A DNA stretch of 64,000 nt from Flavisolibacter ginsengisoli DSM 18119 (GCF_900129295.1 NZ_FQUU01000005.1:62001-126000), one strand, 5' to 3'. Counted from the stretch's first letter, positions 26,905-35,259 are shown. Program-made: numbers and translations. Notes: generated by a model from the letters alone, not told the origin.

Positions 26905-27459
26905 ATGAAGAATGTAGTATTATCGATTGGGTCGGCCTTCCCGGAGTTTAATAAAAAGGCTGTAGTATCTATTGAAAAAGGAAAGGAATTTTATGACCTG
27001 TCCTATGAAGAGATCAAAAACAGTGGTAAATGGATGGTGATGTTCTGGTGGCCAAAAGATTTCACTTTTGTATGTCCTACAGAGATCGCTGAGTTCAATA
27101 ACCATTTCCAGGATTTTGAAGACCGTGAGGCGGTATTGATCGGTGCATCAACAGATAGTGAATTTGTACATGCTGCTTGGAGAAGAGATCATGAAGACCT
27201 GCGCAACCTGAAGTTTCCTATGCTTGCAGATACCAGCAAGTCACTGGCCAATGAACTGGGTATACTTGAAACAGAAGAGAAGATAGCTTACAGGGCTACG
27301 TTCATTGTAGATCCTCAAGGTATCATTCGTTGGGTTTCTCTTTACGACCTTAATGTTGGACGTAACGTAAAAGAAGTATTACGTGTACTGGATGCTTTAC
27401 AAACAGACGAACTTTGTCCTTGTAACTGGCAGAAAGGTGAAGCTACCCTGGTAGCTTAA
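26905..27459 (+). CDS. Two-cysteine peroxiredoxin
   Basis: A 184-residue AhpC/TSA-type peroxiredoxin. The peroxidatic cysteine is in D-F-T-F-V-C57-P-T-E and the resolving cysteine in D-E-L-C171-P-C173-N-W near the C-terminus. D-T-S-K-S-L-A-N-E-L-G and A-Y-R-A-T-F-I-V-D-P-Q-G are the usual core blocks. It reduces hydrogen and organic peroxides in the cytoplasm. The AhpD-like gene follows after an 82-base spacer containing a terminator-like hairpin, and AhpD supplies electrons to AhpC in actinobacteria, so the two probably act together. No ahpF is present. Confidence 0.93.
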   Translation: MKNVVLSIGSAFPEFNKKAVVSIEKGKEFYDLSYEEIKNSGKWMVMFWWPKDFTFVCPTEIAEFNNHFQDFEDREAVLIGASTDSEFVHAAWRRDHEDLRNLKFPMLADTSKSLANELGILETEEKIAYRATFIVDPQGIIRWVSLYDLNVGRNVKEVLRVLDALQTDELCPCNWQKGEATLVA

Positions 27460-27464
27460 TAACT

Positions 27465-27520
27465 AACGTCATGGTGTAGACTGGAAGATTTTCAATACTG
27501 CACCGTGACGTTCTTTTTTT
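27465..27520 (+). terminator. Terminator or attenuator between peroxiredoxin and AhpD genes
   Basis: Two 12-nt arms (AACGTCATGGTG and CACCGTGACGTT, one G-U pair) enclose a 24-nt loop and are followed by CTTTTTTT. It lies within the presumed operon, just 20 bases before the AhpD start. Confidence 0.7.
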
Positions 27521-27541
27521 ATCAATCATAAAAGGAAGAAA

Positions 27542-28132
27542 ATGTTTGGAATAGCATCAACTACAGATAATGCGCTGGCTTTATTAACAGAGATAGGGTT
27601 AACAGAGGAAAATATAACCGGCCAGTTGCGTGTGCTGGCGCAAACTGATTCGAGGTATTTAAAGGACCTTAAGATCAATGTGACCAATTCACTGAATGCA
27701 GGCACGTTTACAAAAAAGGAAGCTTATCTCCTTGCCTATGCTGTTGCCGTAAATGAGAAGAATGAAGTATTGCAAAAAGCTTTTGGTGCTTTTGCAGAAA
27801 AGGAAGGGGCTTCTGATAAAGAATTGGCTGAAATAATCAGTTGCACCAGTTTGCTCAATGCAAACAATGTATATTATCGCTTTCGCCATTTCATGCACGA
27901 TGAGTTTTACAACAACACTCAGGCAGGCATTAGAATGAGTATAATGGCTAATCCTTTATTAGGAAAAGAATTTTTTGAACTGGTGAGCCTGGCTGTTAGT
28001 GCCTTGAATGGCTGTGAACTTTGTGTTACTTCTCACGAAAAAACATTGATAGGGCATGGTACTGCCAAACAAAGGATACACGATGCCATCAGGCTGACAG
28101 CGGTGATCAAAAGCCTTGCTGTATTGCTTTAA
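27542..28132 (+). CDS. AhpD-like carboxymuconolactone decarboxylase family protein
   Basis: The 196-residue all-helical protein carries the AhpD active site C158-E-L-C161-V-T-S-H165-E near its end, in the CMD family context (G-C-E-L-C, then a helix with I-H-D-A-I-R-L). It is the alkylhydroperoxide reductase partner type: its dithiol reduces the neighbouring peroxiredoxin. It begins 82 bases after the peroxiredoxin stop, on the same strand. A strong terminator follows. Confidence 0.9.
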   Translation: MFGIASTTDNALALLTEIGLTEENITGQLRVLAQTDSRYLKDLKINVTNSLNAGTFTKKEAYLLAYAVAVNEKNEVLQKAFGAFAEKEGASDKELAEIISCTSLLNANNVYYRFRHFMHDEFYNNTQAGIRMSIMANPLLGKEFFELVSLAVSALNGCELCVTSHEKTLIGHGTAKQRIHDAIRLTAVIKSLAVLL

Positions 28133-28156
28133 TCCTGGTAGCCTAACTGATCTGTT

Positions 28157-28191
28157 AAAAGCTATAAAGTATAAACTTTATAGCTTTTTTT
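28157..28191 (+). terminator. Rho-independent terminator
   Basis: A 14-bp perfect stem (AAAAGCTATAAAGT and complement) with loop ATAA and a following T-run. It ends the peroxiredoxin-AhpD unit. Confidence 0.85.
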
Positions 28192-28209
28192 ATGAGTGGG
28201 CAGTCTTAG

Positions 28210-28217
28210 TATCTTTG
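28210..28217 (+). promoter_or_regulatory. -7 element of the KdnA-like gene
   Basis: TATCTTTG is an exact TAnnTTTG match, placed between the upstream terminator and the aminotransferase gene. It implies a leader of about 65 bases. Confidence 0.6.
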
Positions 28218-28287
28218 ACCACTCAATATTGGAATATAAAAATCAATCATTGGGTTCAACAATTGTATAAAACTATAAACTGAAAAT

Positions 28288-29505
28288 ATGCCTGGATTTG
28301 AATTGTGGAGTGATGCAGAAAGAAAAGAAGTGAACGATGTATTGGAAACGGGAATATTAATGCGCTATGGCTTTGATGGGGCGCGCAAAGGAATGTGGAA
28401 AGCTAAGGAACTGGAGGCAGCCCTATGCTCCAGGTTTGGCAGCAAGTACGCACAGTTGCTATCCAGCGGTACAGCTGCATTGACCACTGCGCTTGCAGCC
28501 CTTGGCGTAGGAGCTGGCGATGAGGTAATCATGCCTGCCTTCACCTTTGTTGCTTCTTTCGAGGCTGTATTAAGTGTAGGTGCCATACCGGTGCTGGTTG
28601 ATATTGATGAAACACTAACACTCAGTCCTGAAGCGGTTCGTCATGCTATCACTGAAAGGACCAAATGCATCATGCCTGTACATATGTGTGGCAGCATGGC
28701 TGACCTGGATGCACTGCAGGCCATTTGTAAAGAGCATAATTTATTATTACTTGAAGATGCCTGCCAGAGTATAGGTGGTACCTACAAGGGAAAAAGCCTG
28801 GGCACTATTGGAGATGCCGGCACATTTTCTTTTGACTTCGTCAAAACAATGACTTGTGGAGAAGGGGGTGTGGTGCTTACAAACAATAAAGAAGTTTACA
28901 ACAACTGTGATGGGTATACCGATCATGGACATGATCATAAAGGTGTTGACCGGGGCGCAGACCTTCATCCTTTTCTAGGCTATAACTATCGTATTTCAGA
29001 ATTGCATGCAGCTGTTGGACTGGCGCAGGTAAGAAGAGTTGATGAGTTCCTGGCCATACAGAAAAGAAATCATGCTGCCCTTAAAGAAATTCTTTCCCAG
29101 GTTCCGGAAGTCTCCTTCCGTGCAGTACCAGATCCAGAAGGTGATAGCTGCACCTTTATCAGCTGGTTCCTGCCAAATGAAGAATTGACCCGCGCTGTAG
29201 TAAATGAATTCAAGGCCAGGGGCATATTAGGAGGGAATTTTTACTGGTTCGATAATAACTGGCACTACATCCGTAAATGGGACCATTTGAAAAGCGCTAC
29301 TTCACTTAACCGTTTGCATAAAGACCAGGTAGCTGCATTGGAACACCTGGCTCTAAAGGATTTTTCTTTAAGCGACGCGGTGATGAATCGTTGTATATCT
29401 ACTTCCATCAGCTTATTATGGACAGAAGAGCAGGTGAAAGAAAAAGGAATAAAGATGCTGGAGGCGCTAAAAGATGCACTTAAAAAGAACCTTGAGAAAG
29501 CCTGA
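28288..29505 (+). CDS. kdnA: DegT-family aminotransferase, probably KdnA-type
   Basis: A 405-residue PLP-dependent aminotransferase. The Schiff-base lysine is K186 in S-F-D-F-V-K-T-M-T-C-G-E-G-G. Other blocks are L-S-S-G-T-A-A-L, M-P-A-F-T-F-V-A-S, M-C-G-S-M-A-D-L and Y-T-D-H-G-H-D-H. From memory, the start M-P-G-F-E-L, the R-Y-G-F-D segment and the D-H-G-H-D-H stretch match KdnA, the 8-amino-3,8-dideoxy-octulosonate transaminase described in Shewanella, better than sugar-nucleotide transaminases. KdnA replaces the C8 hydroxyl of Kdo by an amino group in lipid A-linked sugar. Its usual partner KdnB (oxidation of Kdo at C8) is not in this window, so the pathway assignment is not secure. Confidence 0.8.
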   Translation: MPGFELWSDAERKEVNDVLETGILMRYGFDGARKGMWKAKELEAALCSRFGSKYAQLLSSGTAALTTALAALGVGAGDEVIMPAFTFVASFEAVLSVGAIPVLVDIDETLTLSPEAVRHAITERTKCIMPVHMCGSMADLDALQAICKEHNLLLLEDACQSIGGTYKGKSLGTIGDAGTFSFDFVKTMTCGEGGVVLTNNKEVYNNCDGYTDHGHDHKGVDRGADLHPFLGYNYRISELHAAVGLAQVRRVDEFLAIQKRNHAALKEILSQVPEVSFRAVPDPEGDSCTFISWFLPNEELTRAVVNEFKARGILGGNFYWFDNNWHYIRKWDHLKSATSLNRLHKDQVAALEHLALKDFSLSDAVMNRCISTSISLLWTEEQVKEKGIKMLEALKDALKKNLEKA

Positions 29506-29538
29506 TTATTATAGACCGATAATAGGTTACCTAGTTAT

Positions 29539-29565
29539 AAAGCTGTAGTGATACAGCTTTTTTTA
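29539..29565. terminator. Terminator between convergent genes
   Basis: A 9-bp perfect stem (AAAGCTGTA / TACAGCTTT) with loop GTGA and a following TTTT lies after the aminotransferase and at the stop of the small secreted-protein gene. Confidence 0.8.
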
Positions 29566-29844
29566 TTGCTTTCCCTGGTAACCGCTATTAGGTTTTCTTT
29601 CAAGGCGGTCAACATATTCTTTGGAACCCAGCCTGAAGAAGACAGGCATGGCAGTAAATTTTTGTACCTGTAATTCTTTTTTACAAAAGAAAGAGAGATG
29701 GTTTGTGTAGAAGTTTGGGGGCAATACTTTTAATGATATTTTTTTATCACACGTATCCATATATCCCCTGGAAACCGCTTGGGAAGCGGATTTGGTGGAT
29801 TTTAACACCATTAGCACCAACAAAACAATTACTATCCGGGCCAT
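29563..29844 (-). CDS. Small exported protein of unknown function
   Basis: A 93-residue product with a hydrophobic N-terminus (V-I-V-L-L-V-L-M-V-L) and a mature part that contains K-V-L-P-P-N-F-Y-T-N-H-L-S-F-F-C-K-K-E and F-R-L-G-S-K-E-Y-V-D-R-L-E. I recall the same pattern in other small Bacteroidota proteins, without a function. Two cysteines (D-T-C-D and F-F-C-K) could pair in the periplasm. It is divergent from rpoN, sharing an about 80-base spacer, and overlaps the terminator stem at its end. Confidence 0.65.
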   Translation of the reverse strand: MARIVIVLLVLMVLKSTKSASQAVSRGYMDTCDKKISLKVLPPNFYTNHLSFFCKKELQVQKFTAMPVFFRLGSKEYVDRLERKPNSGYQGKQ

Positions 29845-29922
29845 GGATTGTTATTTGCAGTAAATTTACGGCTTGATTTTTGTGAACCCGGCAAATTTTT
29901 TTTGCCACAGACGAAACTGATA

Positions 29923-31407
29923 ATGAGCATTAGCCAAAGTTTACAACAGAAACTATTACAAAAGCTATCACCCCAGCAGATCCAGTTAATGAAGCTGCTG
30001 CAGGTGCCTACCGCTATACTTGACGAAAGAATAAAGGAGGAATTGGAAGAGAACCCGGCATTGGAATTATCTGACGAAGCCCATGATGACTTTGAAGATG
30101 CACAGGATGAGTTCAAGGAGTCGCCGGAAGAAGAATATGAAGAATCGTCTAATGAGGAACAATATGAGAATATTGATATCTCGGATTATGTGCAGGAAGG
30201 AGATGATGATATAGCAGATTATAAGATGAGAGATGATAATTATGGTGAGCAGGAAGAAAAGACCACCATGCCCTATAAGGTAGAGACCAGCTTTTATGAA
30301 GTGCTGGAGGCCCAGCTCGGGATGCTCAACCTGGATGAAAGGGAATTTCGCATCACTGAGCAGATCATTGGTAGCATTGATGAAGATGGATACCTGAGAA
30401 GGGAAACTTCTGCCATTGTGGATGACCTGGCTTTTCGCCAAAATATAGTGACCTCAGATGCAGAAGTGGAAGGGTTGATCAAACGCATTCAGCAATTTGA
30501 CCCTCCGGGTGTATGTGCCCGCAACTTACAGGAATGTCTCCTCTTACAGTTAATCAGGCAAAAAGCCGAGGGTAAGGAAGTGGATGTCGCCATTATGGCT
30601 GTAACCCGTTATTTTGATGAGTTCACCAAGAAGCATTACGAAAAGATACAAAGGGGACTGAATCTGAGTGACGAGGAATTAAAGGAAGTGATGATACAGA
30701 TCACCAGGCTGAATCCAAAGCCAGGTGGCAACATGGGTGAAATGAATAAGGCAGAGAACTATGTGGTTCCTGATTTCTTTATTACCAATGCCGGTAACAA
30801 GCTCGAGCTTACCCTTAATTCAAAGAATGCTCCTGAGTTACGCATCAGCGAAGGCTACCGCGATATGCTGAAAGAATATGACAGGGGAGCGAAAAAGGAT
30901 CGCCGCCAAAAAGAAGCGGTACTGTTTATCAAGCAAAAGATAGATGCAGCTAAATGGTTCATTGACGCCATTAAGCAAAGGCAACATACACTGATCAGTA
31001 CCATGACAGCGATAATGAACCACCAGCATGAGTTTTTCCTTACAGGAGATGAGACCACCCTTAAACCAATGATCCTGAAAGATATTGCTGAAAGAACCGG
31101 GCTGGATATATCCACTGTAAGCCGGGTGGCCAACAGTAAGTTTGTGCAGACTGAATTTGGAACCTACAGGTTAAAATTCTTCTTCAGTGAGTCGTTGACA
31201 ACGGATACAGGCGAAGAAGTGTCTACACGCGAGGTGAAAAAAATACTGAGTGACCTTATAGAAAATGAACATAAGAAAAAGCCATTGAGTGATGAACGCC
31301 TGACCGAAATGTTGCAGGAAAAGGGCTATAATATTGCCCGCCGGACGGTGGCTAAGTACAGGGAACAGTTGAATATTCCGGTGGCCAGGCTGCGAAAAGA
31401 GCTGTAA
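29923..31407 (+). CDS. rpoN: RNA polymerase sigma-54 factor
   Basis: The 494-residue protein has all sigma-54 parts: a glutamine-rich region I (L-Q-Q-K-L-L-Q-K-L-S-P-Q-Q-I-Q-L-M-K-L-L-Q), an extended acidic region II (about 45-130, many Asp/Glu), the core-binding domain, a helix-turn-helix (I-S-T-V-S-R-V-A-N-S-K) and the RpoN box A-R-R-T-V-A-K-Y-R-E. An ATG-less-favoured in-frame extension of 25 codons upstream is rejected because it does not match the family start. Sigma-54 needs AAA+ activators, none of which lies in this window. The long acidic insert is typical for Bacteroidota versions. Confidence 0.97.
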   Translation: MSISQSLQQKLLQKLSPQQIQLMKLLQVPTAILDERIKEELEENPALELSDEAHDDFEDAQDEFKESPEEEYEESSNEEQYENIDISDYVQEGDDDIADYKMRDDNYGEQEEKTTMPYKVETSFYEVLEAQLGMLNLDEREFRITEQIIGSIDEDGYLRRETSAIVDDLAFRQNIVTSDAEVEGLIKRIQQFDPPGVCARNLQECLLLQLIRQKAEGKEVDVAIMAVTRYFDEFTKKHYEKIQRGLNLSDEELKEVMIQITRLNPKPGGNMGEMNKAENYVVPDFFITNAGNKLELTLNSKNAPELRISEGYRDMLKEYDRGAKKDRRQKEAVLFIKQKIDAAKWFIDAIKQRQHTLISTMTAIMNHQHEFFLTGDETTLKPMILKDIAERTGLDISTVSRVANSKFVQTEFGTYRLKFFFSESLTTDTGEEVSTREVKKILSDLIENEHKKKPLSDERLTEMLQEKGYNIARRTVAKYREQLNIPVARLRKEL

Positions 31408-31432
31408 AAGCGGTCAATGTAATTCATAACCA

Positions 31433-31446
31433 TACCCCCGGGGGTA
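31433..31446. repeat. Perfect 14-bp GC-rich palindrome
   Basis: TACCCCCGGGGGTA is fully self-complementary with no spacer, in the 99-base gap between rpoN and the next gene. There is no T-run after it. It may be a protein-binding site or chance. Confidence 0.6.
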
Positions 31447-31506
31447 GGACTAAAAAGGATTTCTTAAAACAGGGAAGGGCATTACTGCTTCCCGTATGTT
31501 TGCAAA

Positions 31507-32160
31507 ATGATGTCAACCGAAGCTGACGGACAAAATATTTCTTTTCACCCCATAATAAAGATTGCTGCTAAAGTAGTTTCCTATGTTTTCCATCCATTGT
31601 TTATCCCCGTATACATTGGGTATTTCTTTATTTATATCCTTAGGATCTTCCCGCAATTCACTGAATGGGACAAGACAAAGCTTTTAATCTCCTTCACGGT
31701 TAATTATACCGTTCTTCCGCTGGTAACGATACTATTGACAAAGGGGCTGGGTTTTATTAGTTCCATTTATTTAAAAACGCAGCGGGACAGGATCATTCCC
31801 TATGTGGCCACTGGGATATTTTATTTCTGGATTTGGTACGTATTCAGGACCCAGGCTTTTCCAAAAGAGGTTGTGATGTTCAGCCTTGCCGTTTTCCTTG
31901 CCTCCAGCCTTGGACTTATTGTAAACAGCTATATGAAAGTGAGCATGCATGCCATTTCTGTAGGAGTTGTCAGTGCGCTGTTTGTTATTATGGGTTTTCT
32001 TTCAGGAGATAACATTGGTGCCTATATATCTATTGCTCTTTTATTGGCAGGACTGGTTTGTACGGCCAGGATGATCAATAATGAACACATACCTGTTGAA
32101 GTATACACCGGGTTGTTTATTGGCATTCTTGCTCAACTGGTGGCTTATCTATTCATTTAG
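31507..32160 (+). CDS. Polytopic membrane protein, PAP2-like
   Basis: The 217-residue product has six or so membrane helices: I-A-A-K-V-V-S-Y-V-F-H-P-L-F-I-P-V-Y-I-G region, then helices around residues 75-95, 105-125, 130-150, 155-175 and 190-215. The helix spacing and a K-T-Q-R-D-R-I-I-P segment resemble PAP2-related membrane proteins of Bacteroidota, but the full PAP2 catalytic triad motifs (KxxxxxxRP, PSGH, SRxxxxxHxxxD) are not visible, so it is probably not an active phosphatase. A second ATG one codon in could be used. It ends in a terminator shared with the convergent gene. Confidence 0.6.
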   Translation: MMSTEADGQNISFHPIIKIAAKVVSYVFHPLFIPVYIGYFFIYILRIFPQFTEWDKTKLLISFTVNYTVLPLVTILLTKGLGFISSIYLKTQRDRIIPYVATGIFYFWIWYVFRTQAFPKEVVMFSLAVFLASSLGLIVNSYMKVSMHAISVGVVSALFVIMGFLSGDNIGAYISIALLLAGLVCTARMINNEHIPVEVYTGLFIGILAQLVAYLFI

Positions 32161-32183
32161 CTTTAGCTTATCTACATCTAATA

Positions 32184-32210
32184 AAAAAGCAGACAAATGC
32201 CTGCTTTTTA
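32184..32210. terminator. Bidirectional terminator
   Basis: A 9-bp stem (AAAAAGCAG / CTGCTTTTT) with an 8-nt loop. The A and T tracts allow use by both flanking convergent genes. Confidence 0.85.
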
Positions 32211-32226
32211 CATTAAGAGGTTGAAT

Positions 32227-32511
32227 TTAACCGTGCAGGGTATCTGCTAATTGCATTTTAGGCAGCCCCATGGCTTGTTCCATATTCACTTCGTAGCAGA
32301 AGTTTTTAGCAAATTCCCCGGCATTCTTATCCAGGAATTGCTGGACATCCTGTGCAGAATCGGCTTCCCAGATACAGGTACCGGTTTTACCATCCTTAGA
32401 AGGAAAGACGCTTTGTACTTTTAAATTACCGGGCAGATTTTCAGTTACTTCTTTTGCTCTGCTCCAGAATGCAACAGGATCGCTGATGTTGTGATGTGCA
32501 ATGACTAGCAT
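32227..32511 (-). CDS. Small conserved cytoplasmic protein
   Basis: A 94-residue soluble protein, M-L-V-I-A-H-H-N-I-S-D-P-V-A-F-W-S-R-A ... with a central T-G-T-C-I-W-E-A-D-S strand and an ending helix. The layout (beta-alpha-beta-beta-alpha-beta, ferredoxin-like) suggests a dimeric alpha-beta-barrel (ABM-like) small protein, but I do not recognise a named family. The single cysteine lies in T-C-I-W. Single gene, terminating at the shared hairpin. Confidence 0.65.
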   Translation of the reverse strand: MLVIAHHNISDPVAFWSRAKEVTENLPGNLKVQSVFPSKDGKTGTCIWEADSAQDVQQFLDKNAGEFAKNFCYEVNMEQAMGLPKMQLADTLHG

Positions 32512-32687
32512 TGTTTGTACATTTTAAGGTTAAAAAATATAGCCAACACAGGTCAGAGTAAAAATGGTCTTCTCGAAAAAGGGAAAGATTGGAGGAAGCG
32601 GGGAATGTAAAAGCTACATCTAATCAGAGAGATCTCCAAATAAAAATGGCATGGGGAAGAAAGGGTGGTAATTGAAAGATTATATAA

Positions 32688-32724
32688 AAGAAAAAGCCCA
32701 ACCATAGGGTACGGTTGGGGCTTT
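32688..32724 (-). terminator. Rho-independent terminator
   Basis: Stem GCCCAACC / GGTTGGG(G)C with one bulged base and a 9-nt loop; on the minus strand it runs into TTTTTCTTTTATAT. It ends the L,D-transpeptidase-family gene. Confidence 0.75.
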
Positions 32725-32751
32725 TATCATCCATCCTTGTTTGCGTCCAAA

Positions 32752-33495
32752 TCAGCCATTTAGTACAGTGGATCCGTGCAGATACTTCTGAGATGGGTGA
32801 TAGATAAACAAGGTAGTTCCGTTTTTGATCGTGTTGATCACTTCTGAAGCTATTTGTTGTGGAACAGCAGGGCATCCCCAGCTTCTTCCCATATAACGGC
32901 TTCCCAGGCGTTGATCCCCGATATAAGGAGCACCATGGACTACAACGGCCCTGGCTTCCGCTTTATCATTAAAACCTTTTTCCAGTCCTTCCAGCCTTAA
33001 GGAAAGGCCATGCTTACCGAAATAAGTATTCTTGGTTACATAAAATCCCAGGCTGCTTTGCAGCGATTCGGGCCTGTTGGAAAAACGTTCTGCATATTCC
33101 AAACCTGAATTCCTGCCGTGTGCCACATAGGTATGAATCAAAACTTTAAGGTTCTTTACATCGATCACATACATGCGCTTTTGATCAGAGGGCTGGCTAA
33201 AATCGCATACCGTTAAGATGTCAGGGTTTCCTACTTCACCTTTTTCCTCCAGCTTTTGCTGTCCTTCATAGGCATAAAGCAAAGCTTCTTTGGTAAGGCC
33301 AAGGTGGTCAAGGTTCAAACTATCATAAATGGATGAGGCAACAGCTTCTGCAGACAAGGCAGTAGAAATTGCTGTGCGTTCCGGGCGAAAAGATGTAGCC
33401 TTTAAATTTTTATTACTACCTGCTTTTACTACGGGAAGCAGTAAAAAGGTGGCAAGAAGGCATAACATGGATAATGGCAAATAAAACTTTCTCAC
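32752..33495 (-). CDS. Murein L,D-transpeptidase catalytic domain family protein
   Basis: The 247-residue protein has a signal peptide (about 1-26) and a PF13645-type catalytic domain. The final third holds the family blocks V-V-H-G-A-P-Y-I-G and R-S-W-G-C-P-A-V-P, the cysteine of the latter being the likely nucleophile. It would act in the periplasm on peptidoglycan stem peptides. Only the C-terminal YkuD-like core is recognised; the N-terminal 70 residues form an alpha-helical region (Y-D-S-L-N-L-D-H-L-G-L-T-K-E-A-L). It is transcribed alone. Confidence 0.88.
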   Translation of the reverse strand: MRKFYLPLSMLCLLATFLLLPVVKAGSNKNLKATSFRPERTAISTALSAEAVASSIYDSLNLDHLGLTKEALLYAYEGQQKLEEKGEVGNPDILTVCDFSQPSDQKRMYVIDVKNLKVLIHTYVAHGRNSGLEYAERFSNRPESLQSSLGFYVTKNTYFGKHGLSLRLEGLEKGFNDKAEARAVVVHGAPYIGDQRLGSRYMGRSWGCPAVPQQIASEVINTIKNGTTLFIYHPSQKYLHGSTVLNG

Positions 33496-33646
33496 TCTCC
33501 TGGGGTTTTTCGTGGTTATTGGAACGCCACTGGGTGTGAAAATATTATGTAACTATCACACTTGCAAGCAGTTCCTAAGAATAATTTAGGAATTGGGTAC
33601 TTTTCTCGGGATTGGGATAAAAGTACTAAGAGTTTTTACGAGAAAA

Positions 33647-34687
33647 TCATTTCACCCTGTTAATATCCCTTTTCTTAACAATGAATTCAGAAGAATAAAT
33701 ACGGAGCAAAAGAATGAACATTGATATAAGTAATGGACCGAATATCAACCCTATAAAACCAAAAAGCTGAACTCCAACGAGCACTCCAAAGATGGTGATC
33801 AGCGGATGGATATCTCCCAGCCATTTATTAAGCAAAAAACGGAAAAGGTTGTCTACAAGGCCCACCAGGCCAAAACCCCATATGCCCATAGCTATCCCCT
33901 TTCCAGTTTCTCCCTGGGCAAAAAGCATGATGGTTAGTGGCGCATAGATGAGGGCTGCACCCACTACTGGCATCATGGCAGCAATGCTGGTGGCCGCAAA
34001 CCATAGAAAAGGTTCATTAATCCCTATGATCAGGTAGCCGATCAGCGCTACCACACCCTGTATCAATGCTATCAGGGGAATACCTATGGCATTGGAAACT
34101 ACCATTACTTTCACTTCCGCCCCTATACGCCCTACGTTATCGTCAGCTAATGGAATGTACTCGTACAGGGAGTTTTCCATTTTCCTTCCGTTGACCAGCA
34201 TAAAATAAAGTATGAAGTACATACTGGCTATCAGCATCAATGTATTCAGTGTAACACCCAGAGCTTTAGGCAGCAGTTCTGTGATGTATGTACCTATTTT
34301 ATTAATGGCATTAGGGTTGATGATCTCGTACCCGATCTTTTTACTTACCTGGTCCGCAGCCCTTTTCAGTGAGTTCAGCGTTTCGCTGGAGTGTGTAACC
34401 ACGTAACTGATTTTGGAATAAAGGATATTACCCAGCAAGCCTGTAGGTAATAAAATAACAAAAAACGAAAGCAGCATCAATACCCAGGCTGCACTTCCGT
34501 AGCCCCATCCCTTTACTTCCGTGAGGTAAAACATACGTTCGCGCATCAATACATAAAATGTTACAGCCCCCAGGAATGCAGGTAAAAAGAACCAAAGCTG
34601 GTTGAACAGGACGATACCCAGGAAAATTATAACTGCAATAAAAATGATCTGCCGCAGTAAGTTGGTATCTATAGTGCTCCTGTTCAT
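33647..34687 (-). CDS. AI-2E family transporter
   Basis: A 346-residue inner-membrane protein of the AI-2E (PF01594) family with about eight membrane helices. The early pair of helices, the central long soluble-looking segment (S-S-E-T-L-N-S-L-K-R-A-A-D-Q-V-S-K), and the later P-L-I-A-L-I-Q-G-V and G-A-A-L-I-Y-A-P blocks are characteristic. Members transport diverse substrates (or ions); AI-2 export is a historic name and cannot be claimed. The gene is single. An 8-bp inverted repeat (33597-33604 with 33619-33626) lies in its downstream spacer but lacks a T-run, so I do not call it a terminator. Confidence 0.9.
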   Translation of the reverse strand: MNRSTIDTNLLRQIIFIAVIIFLGIVLFNQLWFFLPAFLGAVTFYVLMRERMFYLTEVKGWGYGSAAWVLMLLSFFVILLPTGLLGNILYSKISYVVTHSSETLNSLKRAADQVSKKIGYEIINPNAINKIGTYITELLPKALGVTLNTLMLIASMYFILYFMLVNGRKMENSLYEYIPLADDNVGRIGAEVKVMVVSNAIGIPLIALIQGVVALIGYLIIGINEPFLWFAATSIAAMMPVVGAALIYAPLTIMLFAQGETGKGIAMGIWGFGLVGLVDNLFRFLLNKWLGDIHPLITIFGVLVGVQLFGFIGLIFGPLLISMFILLLRIYSSEFIVKKRDINRVK

Positions 34688-34806
34688 ATACTTTAAGCAA
34701 ATTACTAAAGGATGAGCAGAAATATGTAACAGGAACTTTAATGTAAAGATGTGTAAGTAACCATTCAGCCACTTAGCATTGCCAGGGTTTTTCAGTCAAA
34801 TGTTGT

Positions 34807-35259
34807 TTAATCACTTTTGGTTGTAGTACTACTCACCGAAGAACTGAAAACACCATATCGTGCTGCTATTTCAAGTATGTCAATGTTTATCTCTTTAAGC
34901 GTTTTGAATCTAATGCAATATCCGCTCACATTCGCCTTTCCAAGTTGTTTCCCAAATGTTTGTGCTAAGTATGTCTTATCACTTATACCAAGGATATATA
35001 CAGAGATCCCGGTTTTATTTGCACTGATACCAATTTGAAAAAATTCCCTGGTTTTTCCATTGGCATATTTTATTGTGTAAGCCCCATATCCAATTGTAGG
35101 GTTATTGATTGTTTTATTTTCATTGTTCTTACCCTTATCGAACCACAATTTACCTCCGGGCAGCACTTTAAGCAGGAGTCTGTGCAACTCTTTCATGTCA
35201 CTGCGTTTTGGTTCAGGCAGGCAGGTAATATAATCTGTGATTTGCTCCTGTACGTTCAT
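34807..35259 (-). CDS. DUF1801 domain protein
   Basis: The 150-residue product matches DUF1801 (YdhG-like): I-T-D-Y-I-T-C-L-P-E-P-K-R-S-D-M-K-E-L-H at the start, I-G-Y-G-A-Y-T-I in the middle and the strand-rich R-F-K-T-L-K-E-I-N end. It is a small cytoplasmic fold related to iron-chaperone-like frataxin domains (YdhG/YjdF names appear in databases), with no proven activity here. No signal peptide. Its neighbours on the same strand are the AI-2E transporter (120 bases after) and the MmcQ/YjbR gene upstream, unrelated in function as far as can be seen. Confidence 0.8.
   Translation of the reverse strand: MNVQEQITDYITCLPEPKRSDMKELHRLLLKVLPGGKLWFDKGKNNENKTINNPTIGYGAYTIKYANGKTREFFQIGISANKTGISVYILGISDKTYLAQTFGKQLGKANVSGYCIRFKTLKEINIDILEIAARYGVFSSSVSSTTTKSD

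Noticed and set aside
33597-33626. 8-bp inverted repeat near the AI-2E and L,D-transpeptidase genes as a terminator
   Set aside because: The loop is 14 bases and no T-run follows in either direction.
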